Origin: Gemmatimonadota bacterium
GTDB taxonomy: Bacteria; Gemmatimonadota; Gemmatimonadetes; Longimicrobiales; Gaopeijiaceae
Assembly: GCA_022826565.1 (NCBI GenBank)
Contig: JAJDUP010000002.1
Location: 1 to 35,437 of the forward strand
Direction: 5' to 3'
Length of the DNA stretch: 35,437 bases
Shown here: positions 16,317 to 24,746 of the stretch, one piece after another
How positions within the stretch are numbered: position 1 is the first letter of the stretch
How the letters are laid out: each line of letters opens with the position of its first letter
Translations under genes and position numbers: made by a program
Notes under the pieces: model-generated
Database searches by the model: none
Told to the model about the DNA's origin: nothing
What the model saw: only the letters and a program-made list of their open reading frames with translations

Positions 16317-17519
16317 TTCATTCACTCGTTCGAGCCGCCAGATGTCTACGTGGTCAAGGTCAAGCTCATCCCGGCGGATTGTGGCGACAAAATCGCCGCT
16401 GAATGCAGGGACACTGCGGTCCTTGTATGGGGCCGCGGGCACGCTGCCCAATAGTCGGCCAGCGGGATCGAAGAACTCCCAGCGATCGCCGGCGGTCCGA
16501 ATCACCTCCACCCACAGCCGACCGTCGGGGGCAACGAAGATCTCGTCGATGAACGGCTTCCGGTCCGGACGGGCAAAGGTTCGGGGTCTGCAGGAGGCGT
16601 TCGGGTAGCGCTCGCGGAATTCGTCGTATTCCTCGTTCCCGGCTGCCCATTCCTCGTCGGTGACCGGCTCGCCCGGCAGCGCGCGTTCGATCACCCGCAG
16701 GGTGTCGCCGACGCTCCTGGTGACGGCAATCCGGTAGTCGTATCCCCACGCCGAGTACATGATTCCACCAGAAGCCGGGTGCTGGACGAACTTTGCCGCG
16801 AACGGAGCTCCGTAGAAGCCAATGACACCTTCGGCCTCACAGAAGATGGGCTCCACGGCGCCGGGAGCATCCTCCGCGCCCTGCAGCCAGGGAATCGTGT
16901 CGCCGGTGTCCCCGCTGCCGTGGTGGCCCACCCACACTCCCTCCATATCCGCGGCAAGCGCATACCGAAACGCCTCGTTGGGACCTACAGGGTAGAAGCG
17001 GAGATGGGCGGGCGAACCGGTCCACCCCCCGGCGGTCGCTCTCTGGCCAAGCCACTCGCCGACCGCCGAAAACTCGCCGATGCGGCCCAAGTGCGGATCG
17101 TAGGTCAGAAGCCTGTCCCCGACCCAGGCGATGGAATAGATGCTCCTGAACTCGCCGGGCCCTTCCCCGTCCCGCCCGAAGGTGCGCCGGTGCACTCCGT
17201 CCAGACCGAAGACGCGTATCTCGCGGTTTTGGGCATCACCAACAAACACGTTGGCCTCCGGGTCAAGAGCGACCGTGGTAACGCCTCCGAATTCCTCGGG
17301 AGCGCCCTCGTCGGTGAGTGTCTTCGGTCCGATGGAGACGACGGGGACCAGCCGCCACTCGGGCGGGGTTCCGGCGTTGGTGACGCGGACAACGCCGGCG
17401 ATGGTGTCGAAGGTGGTGGAGAGGTCGCCGGCGCCGGAGGTGGTGCCCTGTTGGCCGCACCCGGCCCCCAGCACGGTCGCAAGGGCGGCGATCGGGATCC
17501 GCATCCGCATCGCCCTCAT
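16314..17519 (-). CDS. Six-bladed beta-propeller lipoprotein (propeller 2)
   Basis: Protein of 401 residues with lipoprotein signal (IPIAALATVLGAGC). The body has NHL/6-bladed-propeller repeats: VALDPEANVFVGDAQNREIR, VFGLDGVHRRTFGRDGEGPG with EFRSIYSIAWVGD, and IFVAPDGRLWVEVIRTAGDR near the end. Cell-envelope location, function unknown; such lipoproteins are abundant in Gemmatimonadota-type genomes. ATG 17519 overlaps the upstream stop (ATGA), so it is translationally coupled to the secretin-motif gene in the sigma-factor operon. The truncated copy at 22693-23277 is a close paralogue of its C-terminal third. Confidence 0.82.
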   Translation of the reverse strand: MRAMRMRIPIAALATVLGAGCGQQGTTSGAGDLSTTFDTIAGVVRVTNAGTPPEWRLVPVVSIGPKTLTDEGAPEEFGGVTTVALDPEANVFVGDAQNREIRVFGLDGVHRRTFGRDGEGPGEFRSIYSIAWVGDRLLTYDPHLGRIGEFSAVGEWLGQRATAGGWTGSPAHLRFYPVGPNEAFRYALAADMEGVWVGHHGSGDTGDTIPWLQGAEDAPGAVEPIFCEAEGVIGFYGAPFAAKFVQHPASGGIMYSAWGYDYRIAVTRSVGDTLRVIERALPGEPVTDEEWAAGNEEYDEFRERYPNASCRPRTFARPDRKPFIDEIFVAPDGRLWVEVIRTAGDRWEFFDPAGRLLGSVPAAPYKDRSVPAFSGDFVATIRRDELDLDHVDIWRLERVNE

Positions 17520-18094
17520 CCTGACGGATCGAACCTGGGGGTCACCACCAGGATGAGCGCGGGCTCCTCGGCCGAGGGACGCGTGGACCCCAGCACGACC
17601 TTCTGACCGCCGCGCACCGTGACCGAAGCCTCGAGATACGTTTCGACAGGATCTCTTGTGGCGTGCTCTCTGATGCTCCAGGCGACAACGCTCGTTAGCC
17701 TGACCCCTACACGCATCGTTGGTGAGGAGGGTTGCGCAGTGACATCCACGCTGAGTGCCCACGGCTCGCCTGCGTCCCCGACAACGATTCTCTGGGTACC
17801 GGAGCCGTCCAGGCGGCCGGAATAATGCCGTTCCAGGACGATGTTCTGAACCGAAATCGACAGGAGTCGATACCCCCGGAAGTTGAAGAGCTCTTTCAGT
17901 TCGGCGACCACATCCGCGATCTCGGGGTCCTGCTCGGTGAAGCCGTCCGCCTGGACCAGGTGAAAGATGAGTTGCAGCGGCCTGAAATCCTCCGAGACAT
18001 CTTCGTCCTGAGCACTCGCGACTCCTGCCAACGGCCCCAGCAGCAAGGCCAGGAACAACGGGAAACGAACACTTCTCTTCATCGTCTCGATCAT
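17516..18094 (-). CDS. Exported protein with secretin-like motif
   Basis: Protein of 192 residues. Signal peptide MKRSVRFPLFLALLLGPLAG...ASAQ. The mature part begins with an alpha/beta region (FRPLQLIFHLVQADGF, VVAELKELFNFRGYRLLSIS). It ends in VTVRGGQKVVLGSTRPS and ALILVVTPRF, which resembles the GGQTVVLG...ELVIxITPR end of the secretin core. At this size it cannot form a secretin pore; it may be a small relative of the N1 plus secretin-tail arrangement. Sits between the membrane protein (ATGA overlap at 18091-18094) and propeller 2. Confidence 0.6.
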   Translation of the reverse strand: MIETMKRSVRFPLFLALLLGPLAGVASAQDEDVSEDFRPLQLIFHLVQADGFTEQDPEIADVVAELKELFNFRGYRLLSISVQNIVLERHYSGRLDGSGTQRIVVGDAGEPWALSVDVTAQPSSPTMRVGVRLTSVVAWSIREHATRDPVETYLEASVTVRGGQKVVLGSTRPSAEEPALILVVTPRFDPSG

Positions 18095-18561
18095 TCGTCA
18101 CTCTCCTCCGGGTTGAGCAGCCATACTACGGCGATGCCGGGATCGCGCGTGGGAAAGACCACGAATGGCCGGTCGGCCTCCACATCCATCTCCGCCATCA
18201 TGTTCGGGGTGCGTGGCGCGCCTGCGAAAACGTTCGGTCCGCCCCTCTCTTCGATTCCCCTGCCGCGCATCAGGATCAGCGCGGCAATGGCGGCGGCGGC
18301 CGCAAGCCGTATCATGGTCCGCGACCTCCAGATGCGCTGGAGGGGCGAAGGCACGGCGTCCCCGACCTCCGTGGCCTTCCCGGACTCCGCGGCGGTCAGC
18401 CCTTCGCTCAACTGCCCCGCCATCGCCGACAGCACGGCGTTCATGTTGCGCGCGTCCCGGGCGATCCGCTCGGCGCTCGGCCTCGCCTCCGCCTCCGGTC
18501 CCTCGAACGAGTCGAGTGCTCCCTCGATCAGGCCGTCCGGCCAGTCATCACGATTATCCAT
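18091..18561 (-). CDS. Single-pass membrane protein in anti-sigma position
   Basis: Protein of 156 residues. The start is taken as ATG 18561 because a GGGGGGA ribosome site lies just upstream, rather than ATG 18579; it overlaps the sigma stop by 8 bases. The cytoplasmic N-terminal 80 residues are acidic and helical, followed by one membrane helix (MIRLAAAAAIAALILMRG) and a short outer tail. Position right after an ECF sigma gene and the topology fit an anti-sigma factor. I see no HxxxCxxC zinc-anti-sigma motif. Role is inferred from context. Confidence 0.6.
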   Translation of the reverse strand: MDNRDDWPDGLIEGALDSFEGPEAEARPSAERIARDARNMNAVLSAMAGQLSEGLTAAESGKATEVGDAVPSPLQRIWRSRTMIRLAAAAAIAALILMRGRGIEERGGPNVFAGAPRTPNMMAEMDVEADRPFVVFPTRDPGIAVVWLLNPEESDE

Positions 18562-19141
18562 GTATCCCCCCACTTCCATGGCGGTGGCCCCGAGCCAGCA
18601 TATCGCTGCGCATCCTGCGCCGCGCCCGCAGCAGGTGCACCCGCAGCGTGTTCGGGTTCATCTCGAGCAACTCCGCCGCCTCCCTCGGCTTCAGTCCCTG
18701 CAGCTCCACCAGGTCGAAGACCTCCCGTTGTCTCATGGGCAGTTCCCTCAGAAGGGTCCGAATCAACCGCAGTGTTGTCTTCATCTCGATCCTGTCGAGC
18801 GGATCCTCCAGCCGAGGGGCCGCCGCCTCTGCCAACCGCCCCAGCCTCTCAGCCAACCGCCGGTCCCGCCGCTTGCGCTGCTGGTGATCCAGGCTGGCGT
18901 TCCGTGTAATGCGGTAGACCCAGCTCGTAACCTTTGACCGGCCATCGAAACCCTCCATCGATCGCAGCATTTTCATCGATACCAGCTGGGCGACATCCTC
19001 CGCTTCGTCGGGATCGCCGGTCATCACCAGCGCCCACCGGCAGATCAGGGGACGGAGAGCGCCCGCCAGCCTTCCGAGCGCCTCCCGTTCTCCCTGCCTG
19101 GCCTTTTCGGCCAACTCCAAGATCTCTCGGTCGGAGAGCAT
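18554..19141 (-). CDS. ECF RNA polymerase sigma factor
   Basis: Protein of 195 residues. Region 2 is at about 20-95 (LICRWALVMTGDPDEAEDVA, then WVYRITRNASLDHQQRKRR), and region 4 at about 130-180 with a helix-turn-helix (MRQREVFDLVELQGLKPREA, AELLEMNPNTLRVHLLRARR). No extra C-terminal domain. It heads a coupled series of four genes on the minus strand and probably controls envelope genes such as the flanking propeller lipoproteins. The upstream spacer to the propeller-1 gene is 109 bases and may hold its own promoter. Confidence 0.9.
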   Translation of the reverse strand: MLSDREILELAEKARQGEREALGRLAGALRPLICRWALVMTGDPDEAEDVAQLVSMKMLRSMEGFDGRSKVTSWVYRITRNASLDHQQRKRRDRRLAERLGRLAEAAAPRLEDPLDRIEMKTTLRLIRTLLRELPMRQREVFDLVELQGLKPREAAELLEMNPNTLRVHLLRARRRMRSDMLARGHRHGSGGIHG

Positions 19142-19250
19142 GGCGCTCTCGGTCCTTTGCTCCGCGTGTGGGTTCGGAAGTGAGACTCCGGGGAAGGGAG
19201 GAGCGTTTACCTGATCAGGGAGTGCCGTTCTTCGCTCGTCGGCGGCGGCG

Positions 19251-20465
19251 CTAACCGGCTCTCCGGTCCAGCGGCCAGAGTTGCACCCGTTCCACACCGA
19301 GTTCGTCCGTGGTTGTTCCGAGAACGTAGTCTTCGCCGATCTCGAAGACATCCAGGCCGCTCGGCGTCTCGACGAATCCCTGGACGCGACCGTCCGCGTC
19401 GAAGACGGTCCAGATGTTATCGTGCTGTCCCGGGAAGTTGTATTCCTGCACCCAGAGGTGGCCGTGTGGATCGGAGTGGAGGGCGGAGAATGCGGGAAAG
19501 AACTCGACGGGCGCCATGCCCTCGCTGAGGCCGCGAAGCCTCGCCTGGTCCTCCTCCGACCTGTCCGCCCAGCTGGCGGCGAGCACCGAGTCCAGTTCGG
19601 CTTGCGTCGGAACGCGGAGTTCGTGGTTGCGGCGGACGATTCGCACGAGGCGCCCGTCCCGGTCGTAGGCCGGGATCTCGTAGCGGTCGTTTGCGGCGAC
19701 GACCGCCAAATCGCCCCAAACGGTGGCCAGGACCGACCTGCCGAAGGGGTGGGGACGCGCGGTTGGAGGGTTCTGCGAAAAGAACCATTCGTCACCGGGA
19801 TGGACTCCCAGCGAGGCACGCGTCTCCCCATCGGCTGCAATCACGGCGAACTCGGCTTCCCGCCGCCGCAGGGTCGAGCCGCCTGTTCTGAAGTCCAGGC
19901 CGATCAGGATGCTGGGTTTGGCGAGGATGTCTCCGCCCGGCATCAGCGCCAGGAACGAGAAGTACCCATCGCCCAGAGTGGCCGTACGGGTGTGGTTCCC
20001 GCTTGCGTCGAAGATCTCGATCCGGCCGCGCCACCATGCCGCGCCCATAATCGAGTCGCCGGGCCAGGTGCTGACCGCCTCCGGATCCCACTGGGCGAAC
20101 TCTCCCGGACCTTCGCCGAGTGCGCCCCAGCTCACCAGGTGACGGCCGTCCGCCGAGAAGAACCGGATCTCGCTGGTTCCGCCGTTGGCGACCGCGATTC
20201 GGCCGTCCGGGAGCCTGGCGGCGTCCTCGACTGCATACAGTTGGTAGGCCTCGTCACCCTCAAGCGCGCCGATGGACAGTGCGGGGGTCTCCGCGACCTG
20301 CCAACCGAGTCGCAATCCGGTGTTTGGGCGCGCGTTGTCGATGATCGTGACTCCGGCACTGTCGCGGGACTCCGACCAGAGCGTCGGGTCCGGGTTGCTT
20401 CCGGGGCCGCAGGCGGCGGACAGCAGGGCGAGGACTCCCGTTGTGCGCGCGTGCAGTGTTCTCAT
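19251..20465 (-). CDS. Six-bladed beta-propeller lipoprotein (propeller 1)
   Basis: Protein of 404 residues. ATG 20465 has AGGTGA about 7 bases upstream. Lipoprotein signal GVLALLSAAC. Propeller repeats include RLPDGRIAVANGGTSEIRFF, SADGRHLVSWGALGEGPGEF and SDPHGHLWVQEYNFPGQHDN, the 'GEGPGEF' type shared with propeller 2. Predicted to face the periplasm or surface. It lies upstream of the ECF sigma gene on the same strand; whether it shares the operon or is a target of it is open. Confidence 0.82.
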   Translation of the reverse strand: MRTLHARTTGVLALLSAACGPGSNPDPTLWSESRDSAGVTIIDNARPNTGLRLGWQVAETPALSIGALEGDEAYQLYAVEDAARLPDGRIAVANGGTSEIRFFSADGRHLVSWGALGEGPGEFAQWDPEAVSTWPGDSIMGAAWWRGRIEIFDASGNHTRTATLGDGYFSFLALMPGGDILAKPSILIGLDFRTGGSTLRRREAEFAVIAADGETRASLGVHPGDEWFFSQNPPTARPHPFGRSVLATVWGDLAVVAANDRYEIPAYDRDGRLVRIVRRNHELRVPTQAELDSVLAASWADRSEEDQARLRGLSEGMAPVEFFPAFSALHSDPHGHLWVQEYNFPGQHDNIWTVFDADGRVQGFVETPSGLDVFEIGEDYVLGTTTDELGVERVQLWPLDRRAG

Positions 20466-20694
20466 CACGTTCTCACCTTTCGTGGCCCGGGGTGGCGGCA
20501 GATCGCGGTCGACGGGAGGGCAGTGCCGGTGCGACGCGATCCGCATGCACGTCGACCGGTACCATGAGGTTGTCCGACCCCGGTTGGACACTCCGTAGGG
20601 GCCTTCCTGTTGCTTCACGGCGTCGACGCGGTCGTGGCATGGGCGGCTTCCGGTGCTGCCGAGACGCCGACCCGGGATGCCGAGGCGGCACATT

Positions 20695-20710
20695 CTCGAC
20701 GCGAGTCGAG
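20695..20710. promoter_or_regulatory. Small palindrome between divergent genes
   Basis: CTCGAC-GCGA-GTCGAG, a 6-bp perfect stem with a 4-base loop, in the space between the divergent propeller-1 and lipase genes. Possible operator or leader hairpin. Confidence 0.35.
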
Positions 20711-20722
20711 TATTATTCCAGT

Positions 20723-20776
20723 GTGCCGGAGAGACGACGGGTGATGGAGGGGCGTCGTGTGATGGAGAGGCGTCGC
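20723..20776 (+). repeat. Three 18-bp tandem units at the lipase start
   Basis: Units at 20723-20740, 20741-20758 and 20759-20776, each shaped like GTGatGGAGrGGCGtCGy (the first more diverged). Each carries a purine-rich ribosome-binding-like run and is followed by GTG(ATG) or GTG, so the gene has several nested candidate starts in the same frame. Confidence 0.7.
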
Positions 20777-21502
20777 GTGACCAAGAAGGTGTTGCTGCTC
20801 GTGCTGGCGTTCGCACTCCCGCTCGGAGGGTGCAGCGGCCCGGAACCCGGCGAGGAAGCCGTGGTCCTCGTTCACGGGCTGGGCCGTTCGCGCGCATCGA
20901 TGATGGTGCTCGCACAGCGGCTGGAGTGGGCGGGTTACGGGGTCGTCGTGGTCGGGTATCGCTCGCTCACCGATCGCTTCCCTGACCAGGTGTCGACTGT
21001 CCGGTCGATGGTCGAGCGATGCTGCGGCGAGTCGCCCCGGATCCACTTCGTGGGACATTCGCTGGGTGGACTGGTGATCCGGGGATACCTCGCGGAGACG
21101 CCGCCGGAGCACCTGGGCCGCGTCGTGCTGCTGGCGCCCCCGAACCAGGGCAGCCTGTTCGTGGATTGGCTGGAAGAGGTCCCGGCCGTCACGGAAGTTC
21201 TGGGCCCCGTGGGCAGCGAACTCGGCACCGACAGCACCGACATCCCGGCGACGCTGCCCCCGCCCGACTACGAGATGGGAATCATCGCCGGCAACCGGAG
21301 CATCCATCCCATCGGCCACCTGGCGATCCCGGGCCCCGACGACGGGATTGTGAGCGTCGAGCAGACGCGGGTGGAAGGCGTGCCGATGATCGTGCTGCCG
21401 CGGTCCCATGCGTTCATCATGAGCAGCCGGCATACGGCGGAGGCGGTGATCCGGTTTCTGCGGACGGGTGAGTTCGGGGAGATCTCGGCGCCGACGAGGT
21501 AG
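20762..21502 (+). CDS. Lipase-like alpha/beta hydrolase lipoprotein
   Basis: About 246 residues from ATG 20762; ATG 20744 and GTG 20777 are equally possible because of the tandem start repeats. Lipoprotein signal LLLVLAFALPLGGC. The hydrolase fold shows the oxyanion strand VVLVHGLGRSRASM, nucleophile S100 in GHSLGG, acid in GPDDGIVS and His in PRSHAFI. This is the triacylglycerol lipase/PGAP1-like pattern. Likely an envelope ester hydrolase; substrate not readable. Divergent from the propeller-1 gene. Confidence 0.85.
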   Translation: MERRRVTKKVLLLVLAFALPLGGCSGPEPGEEAVVLVHGLGRSRASMMVLAQRLEWAGYGVVVVGYRSLTDRFPDQVSTVRSMVERCCGESPRIHFVGHSLGGLVIRGYLAETPPEHLGRVVLLAPPNQGSLFVDWLEEVPAVTEVLGPVGSELGTDSTDIPATLPPPDYEMGIIAGNRSIHPIGHLAIPGPDDGIVSVEQTRVEGVPMIVLPRSHAFIMSSRHTAEAVIRFLRTGEFGEISAPTR

Positions 21503-21643
21503 GGTCTACGCGACGAGCCCAGGATTGGTCCCATCCAGCTATTGGAACGCCCACGAAACGGGTTCACCATTGTTCGCTCGATGCGAGATCCCTGCGAATC
21601 CCGCTCTTCGCAGCCCGCCAATCCGCCCGCGAACTCAACCCCA

Positions 21644-22684
21644 ATGCCGGTCAACCATCCTCGAGCCAAACACGACGAAGCCTACAAGCTGCTTTTTGCC
21701 AGCGCGGCCATGGTCGAGGGGTTCCTGGTCCACATGCTGCCCGAGTTCTCACAGCTCGCCGACCCTTCGACTCTTCAGCAGCTGTCCCCCAGCTTCGTCA
21801 AGACAGAGGCCCTCCGGCAGCGGCACGCCGACATGCTTTGGCGGGTACGGCTGCGAGAGCACGACCGGCACCCGGTCTACCTCACGTTCGAGTTCCAGTC
21901 GGCACCGGTGGGAAACATGGCCTACCGGGTCTACGAGTATGTCGGCCTGATGCTCCGCGAGGCAGAACTCGCGGGCGACTTCGGCTCGGCGGGCGAGCTG
22001 CCGATCGTGGTGCCAACCGTCATCTACAATGGAGCGGCTCCCTGGAACGCTGCCACCGACCTTGCCGACTGGATCGTGCCCGACGCCGGCCCCGCGCTCC
22101 AGGGCGTGCTTGGCTTCCAAATGCGGCGAAACTTTATTCTGGCCGACCTGAAGACGCTGAGACCGGCGGACCCGTCTTGGTACAACTGGTTCTCGGTGCT
22201 GATCGAGTGGGAAAGCGCTCGGTGGGCCCGGGACGCGGCTCGCCTGGGCGAGCTCTGGCAAGTGGTTCTGGATTCCGGCGATGAGGGTATCGTTCGCGGG
22301 TTTCGCACACTCAGACAGCAGATATCGCCCTGGCTGCGAATGGCCGATGCGGAGCTCGGTGAAGCCGAAGCCCGGGAGAGGAGGAAGAAGATGATCCGAC
22401 ACGAAGAGACATGGCTTGCCGAAAACCTCCGTAAGCGAGACGAGGAACTGCGTCAGGAGGGGCGTCAGGAGGGACGTCAGGAGGGACGTCGGGAAGGGCG
22501 GCAGGAGGGGCGCCGGTCACTGCTCCGCCAATTGGCGCTCCAGCAATTCGGCCCGGACGGGGCAGCTGAACTGACGAAGCTTCTCGCTGAGCGATCGGAC
22601 TCGGATCGCGACGGAGCCCTCGCTCGGGCGATCATCGAGTGTGAGACGGTCGCGGAGTTTGTCGCCCGGGCTCGGAAGATCTGA
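21644..22684 (+). CDS. Rpn-family recombination-promoting nuclease
   Basis: Protein of 346 residues from ATG 21644; the frame is open upstream but the family N-terminus (HDEAYKLLFASAAMVEGFL) starts here. The PD-(D/E)XK nuclease core is visible as HADMLWRVRL then YLTFEFQSAP (D...ExQ), followed by VPTVIYNG and the helical middle. The C-terminus carries RQEG repeats from a 12-bp tandem array and a helical tail (LLRQLALQQFGPDGAAELTK). Known relatives (RpnA-E, formerly transposase_31) cut DNA and raise recombination. Convergent with the truncated propeller gene, 8 bases away. Confidence 0.85.
   Translation: MPVNHPRAKHDEAYKLLFASAAMVEGFLVHMLPEFSQLADPSTLQQLSPSFVKTEALRQRHADMLWRVRLREHDRHPVYLTFEFQSAPVGNMAYRVYEYVGLMLREAELAGDFGSAGELPIVVPTVIYNGAAPWNAATDLADWIVPDAGPALQGVLGFQMRRNFILADLKTLRPADPSWYNWFSVLIEWESARWARDAARLGELWQVVLDSGDEGIVRGFRTLRQQISPWLRMADAELGEAEARERRKKMIRHEETWLAENLRKRDEELRQEGRQEGRQEGRREGRQEGRRSLLRQLALQQFGPDGAAELTKLLAERSDSDRDGALARAIIECETVAEFVARARKI
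22451..22510 (+). repeat. 12-bp tandem repeat in the Rpn gene
   Basis: Five units of cgtcaggaggga-type sequence encoding R-(Q/R)-E-G, a common length-variable spacer in Rpn proteins. Confidence 0.85.
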
Positions 22685-22692
22685 CAAGGCGT

Positions 22693-23277
22693 TCAATTGG
22701 GCCGTGCGCCCCGCTCGATCCGCCACACGTCGACGTAGTCCAGTTCGAGGCTGTCCTGGCGGATGGTGAGCATGTGATCGGTGCCGAAGGCGGGTATGGC
22801 GGACTCCTTCCACTCGACGAGCGGTACGGATCCGAGCAGCCGGCCCTCTGGATCGAAAACGTCCCAACGGTTTCCGGTTGCGCCAAATGCCTCGACCCAT
22901 AGTCGGCCGTCAGGAGCAACGCTGATCCGGTTGATAAAGGGTTTGGTTTCGGGCCGCACGGGGCGGGGAGGCTCGCACGAAGCGCCCCGCCGCTCGCGCA
23001 GACCCGCCGCGAATTCATCTGCGACGGCCGCCCACTCGTCGTCCGAAAGTCCCTCCGCCGGCAGCGTGCGCTCTATGATGCGAAGCGTGTCCGCCCCGCG
23101 GGTGAGCGCGATGTGGTAGATGTCGGTCCTGGCCTGGTACATCGTGCCGCCGGGGCCCGGGTGTTGTGCGAGCTTGGGGCTGTAGATGTTCTCGAAGAAC
23201 CACAGCCACCCGTCGTTGTATTCGCACACAATGCTCTGATTCGATGGGTCAGCGATCAGTAGTTGCCGTGAAATCAC
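22693..23277 (-). pseudogene. C-terminal fragment of a propeller lipoprotein (propeller 3)
   Basis: About 194 codons similar to the C-terminal part of propeller 2 (16314-17519): here RPETKPFINRISVAPDGRLW and DSLELDYVDVWRIERG, there RPDRKPFIDEIFVAPDGRLW and DELDLDHVDIWRLERV. Signal peptide and first blades are missing, with an in-frame stop just before the apparent start. The break lies about 110 bases from the IS3 element, and the other side of the IS carries an unrelated gene, so insertion with deletion is likely. Probably not functional. Confidence 0.8.
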
Positions 23278-23430
23278 GGCGGGAGATCACGTAAGTTCAA
23301 CCGGGACTGCACGATCTGCCACTCCCGCCGCTGAGCTCCACCGAGTCCCGTCTCCTCGAAACGACCGGATTCCCGGAGTCGATTGGCGTGTACCGGTTCC
23401 GGTTTCTTGGACAAGTGGACGGCTTAAGCA

Positions 23431-24321
23431 TCAGGCCGCCTTTCTGCTGAGCTTCTCGCGGGCGCGGGCCGGGGTCATGTACCCGTGCCGCTGCAGAAGC
23501 CAGCGGTTGTTGTAGCGCTCGACGAAGGCCCCGATCACCGCCCTGGCCTCCTCGAGCGTTTCGAAGTGGTGCAGATAGATGCACTCCTCCTTGAGCGTGC
23601 GGATGAAGCGCTCCGCGACGCCGTTGCACTCCGGCTCGCCCACGTAGGCGGGCGTGGAGCGGATGCCGAGCCATTGGATCTCGGCCTGGAACTGCCTTGC
23701 CCTGTACTGCGAGCCCCAGTCGTGCCGCAGGCCGAGGCCGAGGGCGATCGCCTTGCCGAAGCCGCCCTTGTGGGCACGCACCCCCTGACGCACCGGCTCC
23801 AGCGCCGCCCAGCGGTCGCCTGTCTTCGCGACGTGCCAGCCGACGACGTCCGAGGCGCAGTGATCGACGGCCGCGAAGAACCAGCACCAGCCCTCCGCCT
23901 TCGTCCAGAACCGCGACGCGTCGGTGCCCCAGAGCTCGTCCGGCCTCTCGGTTCGGATCCGGCCGCTGTGGGTCCGATCCCCGCGGGGATGGCCCCGCCG
24001 CACCGGCGCCAGCAGCCCACTCTCCCGCATCAGCCTCAGCACCCGGTTCTTGCCCACCCGGATCCCCTTGGCCGCGAGCCGCGCCCTCACCTTCCGGTGG
24101 CCCTCGCCGAGGAACGGACTCGCCTTCAGCACCGTCCGGATCTCCTGCAGCAACTCCTCGTCGCTCAGTGCCGTCTTCGGGCCCCGCTTCCCGGGCTGGC
24201 CGCGATCAGCCTCCGGAGGCCCGCCGAGCCTGGCCCGCAGCGCGTACACGCTCGACCGCGCGACTCTCCAGGTGTCACACACCATCGTCAGCGGGTAGGG
24301 CCGGTTGGTTGCCGGACTCAC
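23431..24321 (-). CDS. IS3-family transposase OrfB (DDE integrase)
   Basis: About 296 residues. GTG 24321 overlaps the orfA stop (GTGA); IS3 elements often also make an OrfAB fusion by frameshift. HTH-21 region LGEGHRKVRARLAAKGIRVG, then the rve catalytic core: first Asp in LWGTDASRFW, second in RHDWGSQYRA, Glu in CNGVAERFIRTLKEE. The end LLQRHGYMTPAREKL-type tail is complete. All catalytic residues are present, so it is probably active or recently active. Confidence 0.88.
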   Translation of the reverse strand: MSPATNRPYPLTMVCDTWRVARSSVYALRARLGGPPEADRGQPGKRGPKTALSDEELLQEIRTVLKASPFLGEGHRKVRARLAAKGIRVGKNRVLRLMRESGLLAPVRRGHPRGDRTHSGRIRTERPDELWGTDASRFWTKAEGWCWFFAAVDHCASDVVGWHVAKTGDRWAALEPVRQGVRAHKGGFGKAIALGLGLRHDWGSQYRARQFQAEIQWLGIRSTPAYVGEPECNGVAERFIRTLKEECIYLHHFETLEEARAVIGAFVERYNNRWLLQRHGYMTPARAREKLSRKAA

Positions 24322-24680
24322 CCGTCCAAGCGCCTCAAGAGCTTCCTCAGCTCGTCCCCGTATCCCCTTTTTTCGAGAAGCTCCGCCTGCAACTCGACCC
24401 GCATCGTCATCTCCCCCAGCTTCGCTCGGGTCCGCATCAGCTCGCCTCCCGGCCGGTTCTTCTTCTTCAGACCCTGCTGGCCGCCTTCCAGGAACTCCCG
24501 CCGCCACCGCTCCAGCTCCGGCGGCGCAACCCGAATCTCCCGGCTCACCTCGCCGATGTCCTCGCCCCGCAGCAGCCGCAACACCACCTCGGCCTTCCGC
24601 TGCGCGCTCCACCTCTTGGGGAGGCCGGCCGGCCTCCCCAAGAGGCCCGCGCCGTTCTGCTCTTCCGTACTCCGAGACAT
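24318..24680 (-). CDS. IS3-family OrfA (helix-turn-helix)
   Basis: Protein of 120 residues. Start ATG 24680 follows AGGAGG by 7 bases. Helix-turn-helix of the transposase_8 type: RKAEVVLRLLRGEDIGEVSR then VAPPELERWRREFLEGGQQG. It ends in a leucine-zipper-like helix (ELMRTRAKLGEMTMRVELQA) used for multimerisation with OrfB. The 34-bp palindrome lies inside its 5' end. Confidence 0.85.
   Translation of the reverse strand: MSRSTEEQNGAGLLGRPAGLPKRWSAQRKAEVVLRLLRGEDIGEVSREIRVAPPELERWRREFLEGGQQGLKKKNRPGGELMRTRAKLGEMTMRVELQAELLEKRGYGDELRKLLRRLDG
24612..24645. repeat. Perfect 34-bp palindrome inside orfA
   Basis: Each 17-base arm (CCTCTTGGGGAGGCCGG) is the exact complement of the other with no loop. 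It encodes LLGRPAGLPKR in OrfA. The transcript would fold into a very strong hairpin 30-70 bases after the start codon. Confidence 0.95.
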
Positions 24681-24746
24681 CCTGTGCCTCCTCTCCCTTG
24701 GACCCCGGATGGATGGCTAAACTACTGTCCAGGGAAATCGGGGGCA

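Larger units (their letters stand above)
23389..24746 (-). mobile_element. IS3-family insertion sequence
   Basis: About 1.36 kb with orfA and orfB on the minus strand. Both ends carry an imperfect inverted repeat: the left begins TGTACCGGTTCCGGTTTCT, the right (minus) reads TGCCCCCGATTTCCC, and both continue into TGGACA. Conserved parts are CCG-TTTC-TGGACA. Exact ends are uncertain by a few bases. I see no target-site duplication, which fits a deletion beside the element. It separates a beheaded propeller gene from an efflux gene. Confidence 0.8.

Noticed and set aside
22451..22510. Short tandem repeats considered as a regulatory satellite
   Set aside because: They are in frame and encode the RQEG spacer common in Rpn proteins.
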